A DNA stretch of 64,000 nucleotides from Anodontia alba (GCA_964016985.1 OZ024827.1:16311374-16375373); one strand, 5' to 3'; positions 21,364 through 31,984 are shown, counted from the first letter of the stretch. Notes: generated by a model from the letters alone, not told the origin. Numbers and translations: made by a program.

Positions 21364-22470
21364 GAAAACATGTTTTGACAATGTCTCCATTGGAGACAAT
21401 TTGTATGAAATGTCATGGCCTGTTTTCTAGGGACTAAAAAAAAAAGAAGTCATCAGTTTGTCGTCTGGTGAATTAGCCTAGCAACAGAAACCTCCATGTC
21501 GGCTCGTGAACTGATTAGACTCCACTTCAGTCCTGATGTAAACAAATTTAAAAAAAAGAAAAAAAAAAAGAAAGAAAAACATTTTAAGGTCTAAATATTT
21601 CTCTGGTGTAGAGATCAGGCGTGTCAAATAATATAGGCTTTGGAGGTTACACAGTGATAAAATGTACAAAAATAACTAGATAGTACAGTCGTTGGTACGC
21701 CGTCGCAAACTCACTGCCCCACTTTCATTATTAAGCAGACAGAAGTGAAAAATAATGTTGCTCTCGTACACTCTTACCACACGGGGAAGGCGTTTTGCTT
21801 GTCGTCTTTCATTAATTTCGGCAAAATCTTCGAAAAATGAGTTTCACAACATCATTACGATTACAGTAGAAGGAACTATATAATGTATATTAAGGCGGAA
21901 GTCGGTGACGTTATATCTGTTTATTTGCACATACCCATGTTTAAGGTAGGTTCGTAATATTGAAGCGCATGTGTGAAAATGGAGCCATGAACCAAGTAAC
22001 ACAATAAAATAGATACAGAAAACTGCACGATTTAGTTATTTTTGTGCATTTTATCGCTGTGTTAACTCCGGCGAATCGCTCACAAACAAGATAAAACCTA
22101 TATTATTTGGCACGCCTGACCTCTACACCCGAGAAATACTTAGACTTTTATATTTTTTCGTTTACATGAGGACTTCAGGAAGAAGTATCTAGTTCACGAG
22201 CCGGATCAACCAGACATGGAGGTTTCTGTTGCTAGGCTAATTCTGCAGACGACAAATTGATGATGTTTTTTTTATTATTATTATTTTTATTTTATTTTTC
22301 CCCAGAAAACAGGCTGAGACATTTCATGCAATTTGTCTCTAATCGAGACAATGTCAGTTGTCTCCAGTCGAGATTATGTCAAACCTGTTTTCTGAAAACA
22401 ATAAGAAAAAATAATATTTCAATGTCATCTGCTGAAAACTTTACCCAGATGTTTAGCGTTAACAACTGAT
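21363..22470. repeat. 1.1 kb foldback inside the 11.2 kb element
   Basis: Two inverted HpD copies (21363-21478 and 22236-22465) enclose an inner inverted repeat: TAGCAACAGAAACCTCCATG at 21478 and its complement ending at about 22233, with homology running about 190 bp inward (GGCACGCCTGACCTCTACAC vs its inverse). The centre is unique and has no coding frame. Confidence 0.75.
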
Positions 22471-24142
22471 CTACTCTCCTTACTACGTCATTCGAAAACG
22501 AGGTTTTATGTGCATATGTGCGTTACCATGCTATGAACTATCCTCCTGCAAATATTTGTAAAGTCATATTTAGTAGTCCTTTGATCAAAAATATGTTGCA
22601 AAGAATTTGACAAATAAATTTTGTTGGGATTTTAGATTGCCTCTCTTGTCTAGTAGAACTTACTTTTGTACATCATTTGTCACCATCGAAGCCTGTCATC
22701 CATAAACAAACACACGTTCTGCGTGCACATCGCCCACACAACAACTGTGCAATAGCACTTCGAAACTGTTACCTGAGCTAAAACGGACGCAGGAAGACTC
22801 CCATTTTCTAAGCTGTAGTGTGTTCTTTGTTTCGAAGGGCAATCTTTTTGACGTTTGTATCAGGTAATCATGTTATGACGCGTTATTTACAGGGACTCCA
22901 AATACAGAACTAATGAAGTGCTTTACTAACCAGATTTAGACGATAACTGGACTTTTTCTAGAAAAAAAAATAATTTAGAAGAACCGTTATAGCTACAACT
23001 GCATCCTGCCACAATAGAGACTTAAATATACAAATGCTATGTTCAGTCGAATCGGGCGTTTTAACACATAACCCACGTCTCCAAGTACTTGCGTCCCACA
23101 AAACAGATTACAACTAAAACTATCACCGTTTATAAATACATTATTCCTGGTATGTACTCATGCCTCTCCATACAATGATAACCATATCTAAGGCTTCTTA
23201 AAATGAAAGGGAAAATGTAATAGAACCAAATTGAGGGCAGGATAACAAAAGATGAGGTAAACGATATGACCACTCCATTTTCTAAAGGAATCCAGAGGGA
23301 GTCTGCAAACTACTTGAACAAGTTATACAATTTTAATGATCATGTTTAACTCTATTTTGCACACTCTAATTGTTACAGCTTTCTGAAAAGACGCTCTCAA
23401 GTGTGTTTGCGAGAATACTGGATAAAAGCTGTGGATGAAAGTATGTAGATCTAAATTCTTTTTGAAGTATACGGAGGTGCTTGATCTTTTATGTGATTGA
23501 TACATTCAGATACTTCATATACTAAAACTAAGACAATTTATAGTGTCGATTAATTGATATTGGACTGTGAAGGTAAAGTTTTACCTTTACAAGTGTGTTC
23601 GTCTGCGAGAATACTGGCCAGTTGTAGAGCAAGAAGACACCGTTTTATCCGGCGTTACCTTAAATTTCGTGGATTGTGCCTCGGTCTTTGTTTCGTCGGT
23701 AAAAAAATCTTAGCAACGGCCAGTTTATGATACAAGGTCATTTTCCAATGCATTTTCATCCATTAGCAGTTCAGAAATTTTGAGAAAATGAAAAAAGTAC
23801 GAACTCCTCTGGTAAAAATGCTTTTTTTTCGTATGGCCGAACCTGCACAACCATTTTCTCTTTGAGTGTTTGACAGTTTCGGCAAAGTATATGTATCAAT
23901 TAAAGATTTGGCAGTTAGAAGAATATATGTAGATCCGGATAGGCTACTTTTCATGTTCGATGAAACTATCCTAATATTTTAGATAAATGTTTTTGTCTAC
24001 CCACCGTCAAACGCGGTTCTTAAAATGGCGGCGAATCCTACGAAAAATACCGTAATCCGGCGTTATTTGACCGAAAATCCGGCGTTACAACCGGTTATCC
24101 GGCGTTACGACCGGTTATCCGGCGTTACAGTTGGACGCGGTG
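22415..24142 (-). repeat. Right inverted end of the 11.2 kb element
   Basis: Fuller arm, about 1.7 kb. It retains about 390 bp (roughly 22765-23155) lost from the left arm. Outer end has the repeated ATCCGGCGTTA words. Confidence 0.85.
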
Positions 24143-24148
24143 TAATTA

Positions 24149-24362
24149 TTAACCCTTGTCCTGCTGAACCCTGATATGCCCTGCCTTGGCTAACAGAGTA
24201 GATCCAGATCAGTTGGCTTCTGAAGAAGCCAACTGATCTGGATCTGCACTGTTTGCCATTAAGTATGTGAATTTGTATCAACATCCTGAATTAAGTAATC
24301 TGATTGGCTGAAAATTGGAAGTGGGCATGGCATCCTAATTTATTCAGCATGACAAGGGTTAA
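24149..24362 (+). repeat. HpA5 hairpin element (type copy)
   Basis: Ends TTAACCCTTGTCCTGCTGAA and TTCAGCATGACAAGGGTTAA with TTAA outermost. Central alpha hairpin GATCCAGATCAGTTGGCTTC and complement, then a unique right half with GATTGGCTGAAAATTGGAAG. TTAA plus CCCTTG ends suggests piggyBac-type mobilisation (inference). It starts 6 bp outside the 11.2 kb element. Confidence 0.9.
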
Positions 24363-24391
24363 AGTTAAAAAAATGGGAAACAAGGAAGACT

Positions 24392-24603
24392 TTAACCATT
24401 ACCATTCCCTGGGCAAAATCTGATGATATTTTTCTTATTTTTCTCAGAAAAATAGGCTCTGACATTTCAAGCAAATTATCTCCAGAGCAGACAATTTGCA
24501 TGAAAAGTCAAAACCTATTTTCTGGGCAAAAATAAGAAAACTATTTCAGAATGTTCTCTGCTGAAATATGTCATCCATCATGCTTAGCATTAAGAGGTCT
24601 GCA
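24392..24603 (-). repeat. HpD6 hairpin element
   Basis: TTAACCATTACCATTCCCTG to ATGCTTAGCATTAA; hairpin TGACATTTCAAGCAAATTAT with TCTCCAGAGCAGACAATTTG. Confidence 0.8.
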
Positions 24604-24836
24604 ACATTCTTTTGTGGAGATTGATCATGAAATATTTTCTAAGGTCATTCTCTCCCTTCCACTGATTCAAGAAGGGCAGTTGTCAGTTTCTAGCAAAAGA
24701 ATGTGGACAATTCTGGTTAACCGCTTAGAGGACTAAGCCTGCCCAGTAAACGTGTGGTTAGGTAAACTGACTGTGCTCGACATGACCCCATTGGGTTGAC
24801 TGGGTCGTAAAACCTCAACACAAACAACACAAACAA
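24604..24836 (+). mobile_element. SINE S3, 5'-truncated
   Basis: Lacks the tRNA head and starts at GGTCTGCAACATTC. Perfect 14 bp duplication ATGCTTAGCATTAA (24590-24603, 24837-24850) taken from the end of HpD6. Confidence 0.9.
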
Positions 24837-24910
24837 ATGCTTAGCATTAATATCTGTCCCTATCTGTTTCTGAAATACTCATTAAATAATACTAACACTG
24901 GTATTATAAA

Positions 24911-25124
24911 TTAACCCTTGTCATGTTGAATAAATTAAGATGCCATGCTCACTTCTCATTTTCAGCTAATCAGATTACTTAATCCAGATTGTCGCTACAA
25001 ACTCGCATGCTTAATGGCAAACAGTGCAGATCCAGATCAGTTGGCTTCTTCAGAAGCCAACTGATCTGTATCTACACTGTTTGGTAAGGCAGAGTATATC
25101 CAGGTTCAGCAGGACAAGGGTTAA
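24911..25124 (-). repeat. HpA6 hairpin element
   Basis: TTAACCCTTGTCATGTTGAA to AGCAGGACAAGGGTTAA; hairpin arms perfect over about 25 bp. Confidence 0.9.
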
Positions 25125-25342
25125 GAGTTAAGCTGTCTAGCAAAAGGTTAGGTTTTTGTTAAGATTAGGTTTTGGATTAAGTTATATGGTTTGGCCGGTT
25201 TAAATAAATTTGCACCAGGATGCGTTTTCTAAAGCTGGATATTTGTTTCTGCAATGTGACTTGCACTAAATGATGTTGAGTCACCTTTTGGTAATATCTG
25301 AAATTGGGCTGTTGCTGGTAGGTGGCTGTTAACAAGAGGTAT

Positions 25343-25620
25343 CATTATGAAAACACGCCTATTCAAATATACTGAAAATTTTACCACCAAAAAAATAAAA
25401 ATTTTCAGATAAAAAATTCTGATATTTTTCAGAATTCTGCTCGAAACATAGATTGTGGGTACTCGTTAGAACCGCCTCGGTGAGGCGGTTCTAATGAGTA
25501 CCCACAATCTATGTTTTTGAGCAGAAATAAGTGAACTAATGTATACCCCTGTAAACCCCAGTTTTACTGTATAAAACTGGGGTTGAAGGGGTCAAAATAT
25601 ACAGGCTTGTTTTCGTGATG
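25343..25620 (+). repeat. HpC1 hairpin element (type copy)
   Basis: Ends CATTATGAAAACACGCCTAT and TAGGCTTGTTTTCGTGATG. Hairpin AACATAGATTGTGGGTACTC with GTTAGAACCGCCTCGGTGAG, i.e. the same kind of core as HpB. A second small hairpin, CCCCTGTAAACCCCAGTTTT / AAAACTGGGGTTG, lies to the right. Confidence 0.9.
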
Positions 25621-25752
25621 AAAATAAAGATTTATAGTAAAGTGGCACCTTGTGGAATCAGAAAATTTAACTCTGTTGTTACAAGGAGTTTGTATTGTTG
25701 CTAGGTGACTGTCTAGGGGCCTTAACTGTGCTTCCACTGCTACAATACCCAG

Positions 25753-25942
25753 TTAACACTTACTAGCAGGTTCAGCAGACAACAAATTGGTGAGATTTTG
25801 TTTTATTTTTCCCTGAAAACAGGCTTTGACATTTCATGCAATTTGAGACAATTTGCATGAAATGTCAAATCTAGGAAAAATAAGAAAAAAACATTTGAAA
25901 ATGTCATCTGCTGAAATTTTACCCAGCATTCTAAGCATTAAC
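25753..25942 (-). repeat. HpD7 hairpin element
   Basis: TTAACACTTACTAGCAGG to TTTACCCAGCATTCTAAGC-ATTAA; arms TGACATTTCATGCAATTTG. Confidence 0.8.
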
Positions 25943-25993
25943 CACTTTGCAGGAGGGGCACTGGGATGCAGCCATTAATTAGCTCTTAATTAA

Positions 25994-26272
25994 CATTACG
26001 AAAACCTGCCTATTCAAATATACTGAAAAGTTAATCACCGAAAAATTGAAAATTTTCAGACAAAAAAATCAAATATTTTTCATATTTCTGCTCAAAACAT
26101 AGTTTGTGGGTACTCGTTAGAACCGCCTCGCAGAGGCAGTTCTAACGAATATCCACAATCTATGTTTTGAGCAGAAATAAGAAAAATAATGTATACCCCT
26201 GTAAACCCCAGTTTTACTATATAAAAGTGGGGTTTAAGGGGGTCAAAATTATATAGGCGTGTTTTCGTGATG
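25994..26272 (+). repeat. HpC2 hairpin element
   Basis: CATTACGAAAACCTGCCTAT to GGCGTGTTTTCGTGATG. Its left flank (25936-25993) recurs inverted next to HpC5 at 37747-37806. Confidence 0.9.
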
Positions 26273-26353
26273 AGATGCTAAGCAAAATTGTAACTTACAA
26301 AATTCTATTTTTTTTTTCTTCATTATTTTTAAAAGAATACGAGACTTGACATT

Positions 26354-26709
26354 CGCGAGCCTTGGTAGCTCAGTCTTATGCACATCTGATTGGTGATCAG
26401 GAGGTCGTGGGTTTGATTGCAGTCGTGGAGATTGATCATGAAATATTTTATACAGTACTTCTTTCACGTTCGCTGATTCAAGAGGGGCAGTTGTTAGTTT
26501 CTGTTGATCATGAAATATTTTCTTGCGATCATTTTCTCCCCTTCACTGATTCAAGAAGGGCAGTCATCAGTTTCTGGGAAAAGAATGTGTGCAAGTACTG
26601 GTTAACTGTGTAAAGGACTTAAGCCTGCCCCCTAAAAGTGTTGTTAGCTAAACTGACTGGCTCAACATGACCTGAATAGTGTTGTCTGGGCAGTAAATCT
26701 CAAAGTCGA
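26354..26709 (+). mobile_element. SINE S4 with internal duplication
   Basis: tRNA-like head decayed (GGTAGCTCAGTCTTATGC; GGGTTTGATTGC). The GATCATGAAATATTTT ... CTGATTCAAGA segment is present twice. Target duplication AGACTTGACATT (26342-26353, 26710-26721). Confidence 0.85.
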
Positions 26710-26721
26710 AGACTTGACATT

Positions 26722-26753
26722 TAATGTGAATGAACCGTCAAGCCTTAGTTTGT

Positions 26754-26796
<43 letters not shown>

Positions 26797-26857
26797 ACAA
26801 CAAAAAAAACAAAACAAATCAAAATGCTGTCTGCTGCAGCTGTGCTTGGCATTTTAA
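26722..26857. repeat. HpE fragment with (CA)n
   Basis: About 15 CA repeats at 26760-26792 inside remains of HpE (GACATTTAATGTGAATGAAC; GCTGTCTGCTGCAGCTGTGC). Confidence 0.65.
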
Positions 26858-27041
26858 AACACTTAGCACTCTGGCTAAAATTTTCAGCAGACGACATATT
26901 GAAATATTTTTCACAGAAAACAGGTTTTGTTACGTTTTTCAACTCATCTGCATGAAATTTCAAAACCTGTTTTCTGGGAAAAATAAGAAAAATATCACCA
27001 ATTTTGTCTACTGAGTTAGCCCAGAGAGTGGTAAAGGTTAA
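26858..27041 (+). repeat. HpD8 hairpin element
   Basis: ACTTAGCACTCTGGCTAAAA to CCCAGAGAGTGGTAAAGG-TTAA; left hairpin arm diverged. Confidence 0.8.
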
Positions 27042-27227
27042 TACTTCATTGCCAATGAGCTTTAATAAATTGTCCGTGAACTGGGGTGGAATGAAGTACA
27101 TGGACTTAAATTAGTACTGTAATAGATCACATACATATATATTCACCGCTTTGTTGAATATATTATTCTCATGCAATGATGTCTGGAAATCCTGGAATTT
27201 TAAAAGAATTATTATTGCTCGAGAATA

Positions 27228-27500
27228 TTATTGTTGTAAAAACAACTTATCATAAGCCCTGAATAAACTGTTGTAAAAACAACTTATCATAAGCCCTGAC
27301 ATAAACTGTGTCAAGGAGAAATGAGGTCCCTTAAAATATGGCATACTGGCTGATCATTCACCTCGATTCTGTAGGTCGATACTGTAGGTCAGTCACATTG
27401 CTCTCATTATTCACCTCGATACTGTAGGTCAGTCACATTGCTCTCATTATTCACCTCAATACTGTAGGTCAGTCACATTGCTCTCATTATTCACCTTGTC
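27228..27500. repeat. Two adjacent minisatellites
   Basis: TTGTAAAAACAACTTATCAT occurs twice (about 27231-27305). CTGTAGGTCAGTCACATTGC then occurs about 3.5 times at a 40 bp period (27357-27500). Confidence 0.85.
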
Positions 27501-27615
27501 TGGTTACAAGTATCCTTTGTATAAAGGTGGTCATTTTATATTTTGTCCCAAAATTGTTACAGGTAGTCATTTAACCCATTAACGTCTAAATGTGAAATAC
27601 ATTTTTGCTTCAATG

Positions 27616-28002
27616 CATAGCTACAGATAAGGTACTTTTTTACAGCCAAAATGTATGGTTGTTTTTTTTTTTTTTAATCAAATTTCTCCACAAAAACATA
27701 TTGTGGGACACATGGCCAGGGTGCTTTTAACTCTTAGCTCTCTTGGTAAAATTTTCAGCAGACAGTATATTGAAATATTTTTTTCTTATTTTTCCTGGAA
27801 AACAAGATTTGACTTTTCATGCAAATTGTCTCCAGTGGAGACAATTTGCATGAGATGTCAAATCCTGTTTTCTGGGAAAATAAGAAAATATCACTAATTA
27901 GCCAGTTTACTGTGGTAAAGGTTAATAAGAACCCACAACATATGTTTTTATGGAGAAATAATAAAGATATAATCTGATACTCCCACTTATCTAGAGCTAT
28001 GA
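27616..28002. repeat. HpB8 interrupted by HpD9
   Basis: CATAGCTACAGATAAGGTAC to CACTTATCTAGAGCTATG; the hairpin is split at GTGCTTTTAA. Confidence 0.85.
27727..27925 (+). repeat. HpD9 hairpin element nested in HpB8
   Basis: TTAA at both ends inside the HpB8 apex. Strong hairpin: ATGCAAATTGTCTCCAGTGG with GAGACAATTTGCATGAGATG. Confidence 0.9.
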
Positions 28003-28013
28003 ATATATGGGCC

Positions 28014-28210
28014 ACAACATGAGAAAATGTACCTTCTGACATGTGCGCGCAAAGAAAACACAAATCAGCCTGCCCATCCATTCAGTCTGTCAAATGAAGA
28101 AACTTTGCATCCTTGGCTAGCCAAAATGTGCCCAGTGAGGTTTCTGATCAGACTGTGTGAATGCGTAGGGTGATCTGAAATATCGCTGGGCGCTCATGTC
28201 TGAAGGTAGG
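28014..28210. repeat. HpJ1 element
   Basis: Ends GAAAATGTACCTTCTGACAT and CTCATGTCTGAAGGTAGG, matching the ends of a second copy at 50612-50795; interiors share CTGATCAGA words. Confidence 0.6.
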
Positions 28211-28322
28211 TTTTGACATTTTGTGCAAATTATCTCCATTGGAGACAATTTGCATGAAAAAAAAAAAACAAAAATATTTCAAAATGTCTGCTGAAAATTT
28301 TACCCAGAGTTTTAAGCATTAA
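28206..28322 (-). repeat. HpD10, partial, beside exon 2
   Basis: AAATTATCTCCATTGGAGAC hairpin and right end TTTACCCAGAGTTTTAAGC-ATTAA, ending 15 bp before exon 2. Confidence 0.75.
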
Positions 28323-28336
28323 ACTTTATCTTCCAG

Positions 28337-28511
28337 GCACCCGTGAAGTGATGACGGAGTTCTGGCAGGAGCACTCGCAAGATGCATCAGTGGAGGAGAT
28401 GATGCTGGACACAAATGCTGAAGAATTGACAAAACATGAATTACCAGAGATCCTGTCCTATCTCCCAAGCTGGGAACAGAAAGATGTTGTGGAACTTGGT
28501 GCTGGAATAGG
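28337..28511 (+). CDS. PEAMT: PEAMT exon 2: MT1 N-terminal region and SAM motif I
   Basis: Residues 8-66. TREVMTEFWQEHS is the typical start of the first PEAMT domain. The exon ends within SAM motif I, V-V-E-L-G-A-G-I-G, with the last Gly codon split (phase 2) against exon 3. Acceptor is TTCCAG at 28331-28336 and donor GTAAGG at 28512. Hairpin elements HpD10 and HpD11 lie 15 bp before and about 24 bp after the exon. About half of this exon is also open on the minus strand, which is coincidental. Confidence 0.92.
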
Positions 28512-28539
28512 GTAAGGGAATTTCTTAAACCAAGTAACA

Positions 28540-28708
28540 TTTGGGGTAAAATTTTCAGAAGTGGACATTTTGGAATATTTTTCCTAGGAAACAGGGTTTT
28601 ACATTTCATGCAAATTGTCTCTGTTGGAGACAATTTGAATGAAATGTCAAGTCTGTTTTATGGGAAATATAAGTAAATATCAATTTGTTGTCTACTGAAT
28701 TAGCCTAG
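28540..28708 (+). repeat. HpD11 hairpin element after exon 2
   Basis: GGGGTAAAATTTTCAG to TACTGAATTAGCCTAGAG; hairpin ATGCAAATTGTCTCTGTTGG. Confidence 0.8.
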
Positions 28709-28840
28709 AGCAAGTCTCTTGGTCCAAGAAATTAGCATTCCTGATTGGAGGATGTTGGGGAAAATGTGGGGGATGGGGGCAAAAGGGATGGGGTGGTGAG
28801 GTACAATAGTAGAAAAAGATATCCAGGAAGTGTCAGTATC

Positions 28841-29010
28841 ACAACATAGTGGCTCAGCAATTAACATTCCTGACTTTTACTCCTGTTAGAGATTGAATTC
28901 ATGTTATGACTGTATGGCTCTTCATTGCACAGAGCCTTTCATGACCACCAGTTCATTGTCTTGATATGACCTAAATACTATTGAAAGAGATGTAAAACAC
29001 TAAATCATCA
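28841..29010 (+). mobile_element. Old SINE U1
   Basis: Shares the tail GATATGACCTAAATACT, TTGAAAGAGATGTAAAACAC with U2 (36561) and U3 (47525). The tRNA-like head is decayed (TAGTGGCTCAGCAATTAAC; GAGATTGAATTC). Confidence 0.55.
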
Positions 29011-29152
29011 TCACAAAAATGCCTGTAAATGATACAGAGAGAAAGAGTACAGTACAGATGAAGAAAAAATCAACCAGTTCTTTCTTCCTCAGTGAGGGGA
29101 TCAAAATGCCAAACAGGACTTATATCTGTCTTATAATGGTCAGTAGCTATTA

Positions 29153-29391
29153 CATCACGAAAACACGCCTATATAGTTTTGACTCCCTCAAACCCCACTT
29201 TTATACAGTAAAACTGGGGTTTACAGGGGTATTCATTAATTTTCATATTTCTGCTCAAAACATAGATTGTGGGTACTCAGAACCGCCTTGCCAAGGCGGT
29301 TCTAACAAGTACCCACAATATATGTTTTAGAGCAGAAATATGAAAAATACCAGAATTTTCAGTATATTTGAATAGGCATGTTTTTGTAATG
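29153..29391 (-). repeat. HpC3 hairpin element
   Basis: CATCACGAAAACACGCCTAT to GGCATGTTTTTGTAATG; apex shortened by a few bases. Confidence 0.9.
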
Positions 29392-29463
29392 ATAAATAAA
29401 AACGTCCTTGGCATTCAAATCAATTTTACTGGTGCAATGTACAATTAATCTTCACCCTGGGGT

Positions 29464-29504
29464 ACATTGGGTTGACTGGGCCATAAAACCTCAACACAAA
29501 CAAA
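29464..29504 (+). mobile_element. SINE S5: 41 bp tail-only insertion
   Basis: Only ACATTGGGTTGACTGGGCC and the AAAACCTCAACACAAACAAA tail are present, flanked by the perfect 13 bp duplication TTCACCCTGGGGT (29451-29463, 29505-29517). The duplication shows a real, extremely 5'-truncated integration. Confidence 0.85.
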
Positions 29505-29793
29505 TTCACCCTGGGGTCAGATGTTGTTAGAAGTGCCCAGCTCACATTAGAGAATCCCTGACTTATTCAGAAACTAGAACTAGCAGTTGATGGCACGCCT
29601 TTGCGAATCCCAATACTTTCACCATGAAGCAGAGAGAAGTGACAAATAATGTTGCTCTTGTACACTATAATCATGCAGGCAAGTCATGTAGCAAGTTTGG
29701 TTAAATTCTGCCCAGTGATTTAGGAAGAAATAGCATGTCTGACTGACAGATGGACAGACACAAGGGGGAGTTCACAATATCCACATCACTTTT

Positions 29794-31833
29794 TATCGCA
29801 CCTGCTTGTAGCAGGGTGCGATATAGGCGTCCGATTTTCCGTCCGTCCGTCCGTCCGTCCGTCCGTCCGTCTGTCAACATTTATGTCGACGTTCGACATT
29901 TATGTCAAAGTTAGTATTCTAATCAACTACAAGACTAAACAACCATCAAACCTTGCATGAAACATCTCCCTGACCTCCTGACTTTGCAACATAGGCGTCC
30001 GCTTTTCCGTTTGTCTGTCCATTCGTCCGTCCGTCCGTCCGTCCGTCTGTCAACATTTATGTCGACGTTCGACATTTATGTCCAAGTTAGTATTTTAATC
30101 AACTACAAGACTAAACAACCATCAAACCTTGCATGAAACATCTCCCTGACCTCCTGACTTTGCGACATAGGTGCCCACTTTTCCATTCGTCTGTCTGTTC
30201 GTCTGTCTGTCCGTCCGTCCGTCTCTTAACAGTTCTGTTATGTCGAAGTTCGACATTTATGTCAAAGTTAGTATTCTAATCAACTACAAGACTAAACAGC
30301 CATCAAACCTTGTATGAAATATCTCCCTGACCTCCTGACTTTGCAACATAGGTGCCCGCTTTTCCATTCGTCTGTCCGTTCGTCCGTCCGTCTGTCTCTT
30401 AACAGTTCTGTTATGTCGAAGTTCGACATTTACGTCAAAGTTAGTATTCTAATCAACTACAATTCTACAACAACCATCATACCTTGCATGACACATCTCC
30501 CTGACCTCCTGACTTGGCAGATATGTTGACCCAGTGACCTTGACCTATATTTTGCGCTCCATTGACTTTGACACAATTTACGTTGACGTTCCAGATCTTC
30601 TCAACTATAAGGCGTACAACTACCAAACCTTGCATAGTGCTTCTCCTAGAGATACAGACTTGGCAGGTACCTTGACCCAGTGACCTTGACCTATATTTTG
30701 CGCTCCAGTGACTTTGACATATTTTGCGTCGACATTCAATATCTCCTCAACTATAAGGCCTACAACCATCAAACCTTGCAAAGTGCTTCTCCTCAATGTA
30801 CTGACTTAGCAGATACTTTGACCTGGTGACCTTGACCTATATTTTGGCTGCAGTGACTTTAACATAATTTACGTCAACGTTCCAGATCTCCTCAAGTGTA
30901 AGACCTCTAGCTACCAAACCTTGCATAGTGCTTCTCCAATATGTACTGACTTGGCAGGTATCTTGACCTGGTGACCTTGACCTATATTTTGCGCTCCAGT
31001 GCCTTTTACACATTTTACGTCAACGTTCAATATCTCCTCAACTATAAGGCCTACAACCATCAAACCTTGCATAGTGCTTCTCCTCAATGTACAGACTCTG
31101 CAGGTACCTTGACTGGGTGACCTTGACCTATATTTCACGCTCCATTGACTTTTACACCGTGTACGTCACCCTTCCATATGTCCTCAACTGTAAGGCCTTC
31201 AACCACCAAACCTTGTGTAGCACTTCTTCTCAATGTACTGACTCGACAGATACCTTGACCTGGTGACCTTGACCTATATTGTGCACTCCAGTGACTTTGA
31301 CACATTTTATATTGATGTTCGGTATCTCCTCAAATATAAGACCTACAACCACTAAACCTTGCATAGTGCTTCACCTCATTGCACTGGCTTGGCAGGTACC
31401 TTGACCCAGTGACCTTGACCTATATTTGACAAATTTTACGTTGATGTTTGATAACTCCTCAACTATAAGGCCTGCAATCACCATACCTTGCATTGTGCTT
31501 CTCCTTGATGTACTGAATTAGCAGGTACCTTGACCCGTGACCTTGACCTAAATTTCATGCTCCAGTGACTTTTACACATTTTACGTCGATGTTCCATTAT
31601 CATTGGGTTGTATGATACGAAAAGTCAGTGCTGAAGATATAGCCATTAGAGGGAATGGGACTGGCCTGGAATATATATGCCCCATTTGGCACTTTGTCTA
31701 CATTTTTTTCAACCCAGTTTTCCAAGTAAGCACTGCTAAGAATGAAATAAACTTATTTAATAACCACATTCTGATTGTGGCTCCTGTGACTTTTGCGCCA
31801 GCAGGTGCGATGACGCCTTCCGCGGAATTCTTG
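29794..31833. mobile_element. 2 kb tandem-unit element in intron 2
   Basis: Ends inverted: ATCGCACCTGC and GCAGGTGCGAT. The first part has four units of 173-181 bp with (TCCG)n runs (GTTCGACATT at 29891, 30067, 30248, 30421). The second has a 146 bp array, listed separately. No protein of note is encoded. Confidence 0.75.
30535..31549. repeat. 146 bp tandem array with TGACCTTGACCT in each unit
   Basis: TGACCTTGACCT starts at 30535, 30681, 30827, 30972, 31118, 31264, 31410 and 31538: spacing 146, 146, 145, 146, 146, 146, 128. The complement contains TCAAGGTCA, the known ERR/NR5A-type nuclear receptor site. Whether it binds anything is unknown. Confidence 0.9.
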
Positions 31834-31984
31834 TTTTTAAAAAGCATTGGGATAATAAAGTGCAATTCTTCTTGAAGCTATGAATAGGCCGGCCTTCCAG
31901 CAACTGGTTAGCTTCCTTTTCTTAATCTTAAATTTTTTATCACTACCCTCACTTATCCAGGGCTAGGAGTTATGGTGGTAGTGT

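Larger units (their letters stand above)
12972..24142. mobile_element. 11.2 kb element with more than 1.6 kb inverted ends
   Basis: Ends CACCGCGTCCAAC and its complement are flanked by TAATT (12967-12971 and 24143-24147), read as a 5 bp target duplication. TAACGCCGGAT occurs about four times in each end, a subterminal-repeat layout known from CACTA-like and other DNA transposons. The interior holds other repeats and no recognisable transposase, so it is probably non-autonomous. The superfamily is unknown; length and TIR size exceed usual MITEs. Confidence 0.85.

Noticed and set aside
12972..24142. Maverick/Polinton identity for the giant element.
   Set aside because: Polintons have AG-starting ends, 6 bp duplications and a coding interior with polymerase and integrase; none is seen here.
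28319..28633. 104-codon minus-strand frame over exon 2.
   Set aside because: It is the shadow of exon 2 plus HpD11; the plus strand has splice sites and clear methyltransferase motifs.
27357..31549. Regularly spaced repeats resembling a CRISPR array.
   Set aside because: The units at 27.4 kb and 30.5 kb are contiguous tandem repeats with no unique spacers of constant length, in a eukaryotic intron.
29794..31833. Possible LINE or other retroelement coding region in the 2 kb intron 2 element.
   Set aside because: No frame longer than 90 codons and no reverse transcriptase motif; the sequence is entirely tandem units.
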